Assembly (NCBI GenBank): GCA_004283105.1
Contig: SHLN01000082.1
Span: forward strand, 1 to 10,206
Reading direction: 5' to 3'
Length of the DNA: 10,206 nucleotides
Source of the DNA: Acidimicrobiia bacterium
GTDB lineage: Bacteria > Actinomycetota > Acidimicrobiia > Spongiisociales > SHLN01
Shown here: in pieces, positions 6,458-10,206 of the stretch
Numbering within the stretch: position 1 is the first letter of the stretch
Layout of the letters: each line of letters starts with the position of its first letter
The notes under the pieces: model-generated
The model's database searches: none
Seen by the model: only the letters and a program-made list of their open reading frames with translations
Told to the model about the DNA's origin: nothing
Translations under genes and position numbers: made by a program

Positions 6458-6949
6458 TCACACGACCGAACGGCGCCACGCGTTGGCGAGCGAGTCGGCA
6501 TATTCGTTCCAAAGAGACCCGTCGTGGGCCCGTATCCACCGCAGGGTCAACTCCGGCCGAGTCTGCAACAGGTAGTAGAGCTGCTTGACGAGATCGAGGT
6601 TCTTGATCGGGCCCGTCTTGCGCTTCCATCCCCGGCGTTCCCACCCTTTGGCCCAATCATTCATTGATTGCACGGCCAGGTTGGAGTCACTGAAGATGGT
6701 GATCTTCGTCCCCTCGGGGACCAGCTCAACCGCCTCGATGAGGGCGGTGAGCTCCATCCGATTGTTGGTGGTATCGGGGTCGTGGCCGTGGGCCTGGTCG
6801 ACTATGTCACCGTCGACGACGTAGACGGCCCCCCACCCGCCGGGTCCCGGATTGGGCACCGACCCGCCGTCGGTGAAGACACCGGTTTGTGGGCCGTCCG
6901 AGTACCGCTCGAGCACTTCGGCAGTCGTGAGTAGATCGTCGTTCAGCAT
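6458..6949 (-). CDS. rnhA: Ribonuclease HI
   Basis: A 163-residue type 1 RNase H that cleaves the RNA strand of RNA:DNA hybrids in the cytoplasm, removing R-loops and helping clear primers. The catalytic residues are all visible: Asp27 in FTDGGS, Glu66 in NRMELTALIEAV, Asp88 in IFSDSN and Asp152 in NEYADSLAN, with the helper His142 in RAHDGS. The basic handle that grips the hybrid is present at about 98-117 (DWAKGWERRGWKRKTGPIKN). The first 20 or so residues (MLNDDLLTTAEVLERYSDG) are an N-terminal extension compared with the E. coli enzyme. I kept the ATG at 6949 because no better start precedes the first beta strand, although there is no clear SD. The swivel-enzyme gene begins 70-76 bases downstream on the same strand, so a shared transcript is possible but not shown. 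Confidence 0.95.
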   Translation of the reverse strand: MLNDDLLTTAEVLERYSDGPQTGVFTDGGSVPNPGPGGWGAVYVVDGDIVDQAHGHDPDTTNNRMELTALIEAVELVPEGTKITIFSDSNLAVQSMNDWAKGWERRGWKRKTGPIKNLDLVKQLYYLLQTRPELTLRWIRAHDGSLWNEYADSLANAWRRSVV

Positions 6950-6970
6950 GGGACGTGAGAGTACCGGGGT

Positions 6971-7005
6971 TCAGCAATCAGCAATCAGCAAGAAGCCATC
7001 AGCAA
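6971..7005. repeat. Heptamer tandem repeat array 2 (five units)
   Basis: TCAGCAA occurs three times in tandem (6971-6991), then a degenerate unit GAAGCCA (6992-6998), then TCAGCAA again (6999-7005). It lies 22 bases upstream of the ribonuclease HI start and would be in its leader or promoter. The phase is kept through the degenerate unit. A GC-rich tail similar to that following array 1 comes next (see the findings). Confidence 0.85.
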
Positions 7006-7053
7006 ACGGCGTTGCGAGGGCTTCGTCGCGGCCGCCCTGCAAGTCGGACTCAT

Positions 7054-7488
7054 TCAGCTGGTTGTCTTCCCGACCTTCTCCTGCTTCTCGATCTCATGCT
7101 TGGCCCACTCAATGTTCTTCTCCCACACCTTCTGCATCACGGGATCGAGGAATCGGCTGATCAAGGGGACGGCAATGCGGCTGTCCATTTCATGGGTCAC
7201 CTTCGACCCGCCACTGTCCGGCTCGACGGTCACCGTTGAGGTTCCCTCCATCGCTCCGAAGTTCCGGAATTCCATTCGCTCGCCGGGGACGTAGTCGGTG
7301 AAGACCGTGACCCCCTTGCGTGGGATGCCGAGCATCTTGAAGGTCCATTCGTACGAGCTGCCCACAACATCTGGGCTCTCGTGCACGAACTCCATGGTCA
7401 TACCCCGTGGCGTAGCGGTCGAATCCAGGAGGAAGGAGAGCACTTGCTCCGGCTTGGCGTCGACATGGATGGTTTTGGTTGCTTTCAT
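7054..7488 (-). CDS. SRPBCC-family (polyketide cyclase/START-like) protein
   Basis: A 144-residue soluble protein with the pattern of the SRPBCC helix-grip fold. It opens with a first strand ATKTIHVDAKPEQVLSFLLD (the family's 'i.I.app..Vf..l.d' start) and ends with a long C-terminal helix, VMQKVWEKNIEWAKHEIEKQ (about 118-137). Between these lie strands such as YEWTFKMLGIPRKGVTVF, MEFRNFG, TSTVTVE and SKVTHEMD. The fold forms a deep hydrophobic pocket, and members bind or modify lipids and other hydrophobic ligands. No ligand or activity can be assigned here. The ATG at 7488 has an excellent SD, GAGGAGGT (complement of about 7495-7503, seven-base spacing). The GTG at 7497 overlaps that SD and is rejected. 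It stands alone on the minus strand, divergent from the sigma factor gene and 104 bases from ribonuclease HI. Confidence 0.8.
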   Translation of the reverse strand: MKATKTIHVDAKPEQVLSFLLDSTATPRGMTMEFVHESPDVVGSSYEWTFKMLGIPRKGVTVFTDYVPGERMEFRNFGAMEGTSTVTVEPDSGGSKVTHEMDSRIAVPLISRFLDPVMQKVWEKNIEWAKHEIEKQEKVGKTTS

Positions 7489-7704
7489 CGGTCGCACCTC
7501 CTCAGCGTTCAGGCCACCCTCAATGGTGACTCCTGATTAGCCAGGCCGCTAGAGGCAAATGCCTCAAGATCAAGAACCAGCGCCCAGGGGGAAACTTCGC
7601 CGTGCGGGTTTGCCCTCTCCCACAGCCAAGAACAGGCGTCGGACCCTGTCATTCATTTGGTTTGTTGGGCACCCTTAAAGGGTGAAGAGACGTGTAGGGG
7701 TGTG
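7489..7704. promoter_or_regulatory. Divergent regulatory spacer, SRPBCC / sigma factor, with hairpins
   Basis: This 216-base spacer holds three small dyads. GAGGC-AAAT-GCCTC lies at 7552-7565. An imperfect dyad, AGGGGGAAAC (7586-7595) with GTTTGCCCT (7608-7616), follows. CACCCT-TAA-AGGGTG is at 7670-7684. Promoters for both divergent genes should be here. I could not place a confident ECF-type GGAAC/-10 pair. Confidence 0.4.
7670..7704 (+). promoter_or_regulatory. Palindrome and SD leader of the sigma factor gene
   Basis: The palindrome CACCCTTAAAGGGTG (7670-7684) lies 20 bases before the sigma factor ATG. The SD region AGGGGTG (7696-7702) contains a second GGGTG (7698-7702). CACCC at 7670-7674 could therefore pair either with GGGTG at 7680-7684 or with the SD copy. 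The element could be a protein operator or, if transcribed, a switch that hides the ribosome binding site. Only the pairings are seen; the role is inference. Confidence 0.35.
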
Positions 7705-8193
7705 ATGCGTTCGACGATCCACATCGAGGAGACCGCCGAGCACCAGTTCACCGGCTTCGTGCGGGCGAATCAGGATCGGTTGCGTCACGCCCTTGTAGCC
7801 GGATACGGGTGGCAGGTAGGACGGGAGGCTGCCGAGGAGGCTCTGGTGTATGGATGGGAGCATTGGGACCGGGTGCGGGCGATGGACAACCCGTCTGGAT
7901 ATCTGTATCGGGTCGGAGCACGTCGTGCACAGGCACTCAAGAAGCAACAACCCAGGCTGCTGTTCCCCCCTCCTCCTACCGCCCACAACCCGTGGATAGA
8001 GCCCGGGCTGCCTGATGCGCTGGCAGCGCTTTCGCCGAAGCAGCGGACGGTGGTGGTCCTGGTGCACGGGTACGAGCTGAGCTGGCGAGAAACTGCCCGA
8101 CTACTGGGGATCTCGCCGGGCAGCGTGCAACGTCATCTGGAGCGGGGCCTGGCCCGGCTCCGAACGACGTTGGGGGTGGCCGATGACGACTGA
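7705..8193 (+). CDS. ECF-like sigma-70 family RNA polymerase sigma factor
   Basis: A 162-residue protein with the two-domain layout of ECF sigma factors, which direct RNA polymerase to a small regulon. Region 2 (about 14-80) shows HQFTGFVRANQDRLRHAL, AEEALVYGWEHWDRV and DNPSGYLYRVGARRA. The latter matches the usual 'np.aWL..ia.nra' segment, with Tyr in place of Trp. A Pro-rich linker lies at 87-100. Region 4 (about 101-157) shows LAALSPKQRTVVVLVHGYELSWRETARLLGISPGSVQRHLERGLARLRTTL, a helix-turn-helix that reads the -35 element. The ATG at 7705 has an AGGGG SD at 7696-7700; a longer frame from 7657 would start across the palindrome. Its last 11 bases overlap the next gene, whose product looks like its membrane anti-sigma factor. 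Autoregulation is likely by analogy with such pairs but was not demonstrated from the sequence. Confidence 0.85.
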   Translation: MRSTIHIEETAEHQFTGFVRANQDRLRHALVAGYGWQVGREAAEEALVYGWEHWDRVRAMDNPSGYLYRVGARRAQALKKQQPRLLFPPPPTAHNPWIEPGLPDALAALSPKQRTVVVLVHGYELSWRETARLLGISPGSVQRHLERGLARLRTTLGVADDD

Positions 8194-10147
8194 TCTCAAG
8201 ACTCAGATCCAGGCGTATTTCGACGACATCGACCCGCCGTTCGAACCAGATGAGCTCATGGCGCATCCTGCCGCCGGTCGAATCAGTGATGGCCGGGTAA
8301 ACAGGCTCCGGTGGCGACGCTACCCAGGCTGGGCATACGCGGCAGCCACCGCTGCCCTGGTACTGCTGGTGGTGGCAGGCGCCGTGTGGTTGACCGGTTT
8401 CCGGGGAGAGGAAACCCCGCCGGTGATCACCCAACCGCCCGCACCAATTACCACCGTCACTACCTACGGGCCGTTGCCGGAAGCCGTCACCGTCGACCCC
8501 GAGCAGATTGGGGTGGTGATGACGGGCGATGAGGCCTCCGGGATCGCCGTTGCCGGGGGTGCAATGTGGGTGTCGACTGAGCTCGGAGTCGTTCGTTGGA
8601 ATCTCGAGGACCGCAGCGGCGAGCTGTTCGCAGCGGGCGATGGTCTTCCGTTCTCGGAAGGCGAGTCCGGCGATGTCGCCGTCGCACCGAACGGGACCGT
8701 GTGGGCATACAGCTGGAACCAGGACCTCGCCTACTTCGACGGAACCGGTTGGAGCGAGCCGGACGGATACGACGAGAGATGCCTCAGTCTCGAAGCATGC
8801 TCGGGACCGATCACAGCGATGGCCGTTTTGCCCGACAATTCGCTTTCGTTGGCAGTGGGACCGGAAATGCTGCTCGAGTACGACGGCACCGATTGGGACG
8901 TCGTCACCGTCACTCCGTCCGAGATCCACGGCGGCAACGCCTGGGCAACGGATATGGCGGTGGCACCCGACGGCACTCTGTGGGTGGCGTCGTGGGAGGA
9001 ATTACTCTCATTCGATGGGGAGGTTTGGAGTCGCTTCACCGCCGTCGACGGCCTCCCGTCCGGTCGGATCAACTCCGTCGCCGCGGCACCAAACGGTGAC
9101 GTATGGGTGGGGACGCAGAACAGTCTGAGGGGGGATCCGTCGGGCGGAGTCGGCCGATACGACGGAACGTCCTGGACTGTCTTCGATGAATCGAGCGGGT
9201 TGCACTCAAACGCGGTCACTGCGCTGGCAGTCGGGCCGGACGGCACCGCTTGGGCGGTCCACGGCGACACCGGTGAGGCCGGTCCGGTGGCGAGCGGTTT
9301 CTCTCGATTCGACGGCACCACGTGGGAGCCGACGACTGTTGGCGACGTCGGGCTGGGTTTTGGATGGGGTGGGGCAGTCGTTGACGACACCGGCACGCTG
9401 TGGATCACATCTCGCTACGGGGCCTTTGGCTTTGACGGGACAGAGGTGACCGTGCTCCGGTTCCCCGCGGGAGCGCGATCGTCAATCAACCAGCTTCCGT
9501 ACCCGCTGCCGTCTCAGATCCTCCCGAACGGGCAGGGTCCCCTCGAGTGGCATTGGGTTCCCTTGCTGACCTCCAAGGCGACCGGTGCGCAACTGCCCGT
9601 CACCGGAACGGACTGCTTCGGTTCTGGTAGCGGGCAGCTCTCGTCGACTGTTGTCGAGTTCAGGGGCAGCAGCATCGACTTCTCGCTGGGATATCGATCG
9701 ACACCGGATGTGGTCGTGACCGACCCAACCGGTACGGGTTTCGGCGTTGAGAACCCATTCGGCGAGCAAGCCTGGGTGTGCAGTGTGGCTGCCACCGAGA
9801 CCCACCTTCTTGCTGTCGGATCCGGCGTGTCGTGGAGCGTGGACGGGATCAACTGGCACGGCATCGAGGTCTTCGATGACCTCGCCGGTGGTAACAGTGA
9901 CGGATCGGACCTCATCTGGGCAGCCGCCGGGCCCGGCGGATACATCGTGCTCGGACGATCCGGGTCCTTACAGAGGCTCGCATGGTTTTCTGAGGACCTT
10001 CAGATTTGGTATGAGATTCCCTTCGAGGATGGTCCCGACGACTCGGAGTGGTGGGGGTTGGTTGGGCCGTATGGCCTTGCGGTCGAGGACGAGCCGGTGA
10101 TCGTCATCTATGACGGGGCATGGGTTGGCACACGCTTGGAAGGTTGA
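8183..10147 (+). CDS. Single-pass membrane protein with external beta-propeller, putative anti-sigma/sensor
   Basis: A 654-residue protein. Residues 1-48 are a short cytoplasmic segment (start MTTDLKTQIQAYFDDIDPPF), residues 49-73 a transmembrane helix (WAYAAATAALVLLVVAGAVW), and 74-105 a Pro/Thr-rich stalk. Residues about 112-428 contain seven repeats ending in a [VI]x-P[DN]G-x-[LV]W[VA] strand plus a [RYF]-[YF]DGTxW turn. Examples are VAVAPNGTVWAYSW, MAVAPDGTLWVASW and the Reg_prop-like GLPSGRINSVAAAPNGDVWVGT. Seven repeats fit a seven-bladed propeller outside the membrane. The C-terminal part (about 430-654) has looser repeats (SWSVDGINWHGIEVF, AWFSEDLQIWYEIPF) and two cysteines (Cys478, Cys533); Cys200 and Cys206 lie in the propeller. 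The overlap with the sigma factor gene, the short cytosolic segment and the single helix suggest an anti-sigma factor that senses an outside signal. I see no classic zinc-binding HxxxCxxC anti-sigma motif, so this role is inferred. Confidence 0.82.
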   Translation: MTTDLKTQIQAYFDDIDPPFEPDELMAHPAAGRISDGRVNRLRWRRYPGWAYAAATAALVLLVVAGAVWLTGFRGEETPPVITQPPAPITTVTTYGPLPEAVTVDPEQIGVVMTGDEASGIAVAGGAMWVSTELGVVRWNLEDRSGELFAAGDGLPFSEGESGDVAVAPNGTVWAYSWNQDLAYFDGTGWSEPDGYDERCLSLEACSGPITAMAVLPDNSLSLAVGPEMLLEYDGTDWDVVTVTPSEIHGGNAWATDMAVAPDGTLWVASWEELLSFDGEVWSRFTAVDGLPSGRINSVAAAPNGDVWVGTQNSLRGDPSGGVGRYDGTSWTVFDESSGLHSNAVTALAVGPDGTAWAVHGDTGEAGPVASGFSRFDGTTWEPTTVGDVGLGFGWGGAVVDDTGTLWITSRYGAFGFDGTEVTVLRFPAGARSSINQLPYPLPSQILPNGQGPLEWHWVPLLTSKATGAQLPVTGTDCFGSGSGQLSSTVVEFRGSSIDFSLGYRSTPDVVVTDPTGTGFGVENPFGEQAWVCSVAATETHLLAVGSGVSWSVDGINWHGIEVFDDLAGGNSDGSDLIWAAAGPGGYIVLGRSGSLQRLAWFSEDLQIWYEIPFEDGPDDSEWWGLVGPYGLAVEDEPVIVIYDGAWVGTRLEG

Positions 10148-10175
10148 GCAACGCCAAATAGTCAGGAGTCCAATC

Positions 10176-10206
10176 ATGAGACCAACAAACCACCCGATCT
10201 TGTACA
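10176..10206 (+). CDS. Start of a third gene in the sigma factor unit (3'-truncated by window edge)
   Basis: An ATG at 10176-10178 opens a frame to the window end: MRPTNHPILY. It has a strong SD, AGGAG at 10164-10168, with seven-base spacing, and lies 28 bases after the propeller protein's stop on the same strand. The start is credible, but ten codons do not allow any assignment. It is likely cotranscribed with the sigma factor and its putative regulator. Confidence 0.55.
   Translation, partial: MRPTNHPILY

Noticed and set aside
5507..6667. A 386-codon open frame on the plus strand spanning the swivel enzyme start and ribonuclease HI
   Set aside because: It crosses two well-supported minus-strand genes and the spacer between them, has no recognisable motif, and fits a composition artefact.
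6971..7005. Possible CRISPR array from the regular repeats
   Set aside because: The units are only seven bases with no spacers between them, and no cas gene is nearby.
7976..8929. A 317-codon open frame on the minus strand opposite the sigma factor and propeller genes
   Set aside because: The plus strand carries sigma region 4 and propeller repeats here, and the minus product has no family features.

Overview
The window is GC-rich, with G/C-biased third codon positions, frequent GTG starts and AGGAG-type ribosome binding sites. The cyclophilin resembles mycobacterial PpiA, the sigma factor is a small ECF-like protein, and the membrane propeller protein has an actinobacterial style. Together these suggest an actinomycete-like bacterium, perhaps an environmental lineage near Acidimicrobiia. 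This placement is inference from composition and protein style, not from a marker gene.

Layout. At 1-1264 (+) lie the 3' end of an AAA-type ATPase gene and, 11 bases later, a YihY/BrkB-family membrane protein. They meet a cyclophilin peptidyl-prolyl isomerase (1278-1787, -) tail to tail. A 124-base divergent spacer separates the isomerase from a PAP2-family membrane phosphatase (1912-2607, +). A 205-base convergent spacer (2608-2812) holds a seven-base tandem repeat and several inverted repeats. From 2813 to 6949 everything is on the minus strand. In transcription order this is ribonuclease HI, then a large ATP-grasp/phosphohistidine-swivel enzyme of the PEP-synthase-like group, then two small membrane proteins of unknown function. 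The last three genes overlap by 8 and 4 bases and look translationally coupled. A second seven-base repeat array (6971-7005) lies between ribonuclease HI and an SRPBCC-family protein (7054-7488, -).

After a 216-base divergent spacer with hairpins, the right end (7705-10206, +) is a signalling unit. It holds an ECF-like sigma factor, an overlapping gene for a single-pass membrane protein with a short cytoplasmic N-terminus and a large outside beta-propeller, and the first ten codons of a third gene with a strong ribosome binding site.

Two parts deserve most attention. One is the coupled trio of a swivel-type phosphotransferase without a PEP-binding barrel plus two membrane proteins. The other is the sigma factor paired with a propeller-bearing putative anti-sigma factor. 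The two heptamer arrays, each followed by a similar GC-rich tail, may be copies of one dispersed intergenic repeat. No tRNA, rRNA, CRISPR array, insertion sequence or prophage gene was recognised.
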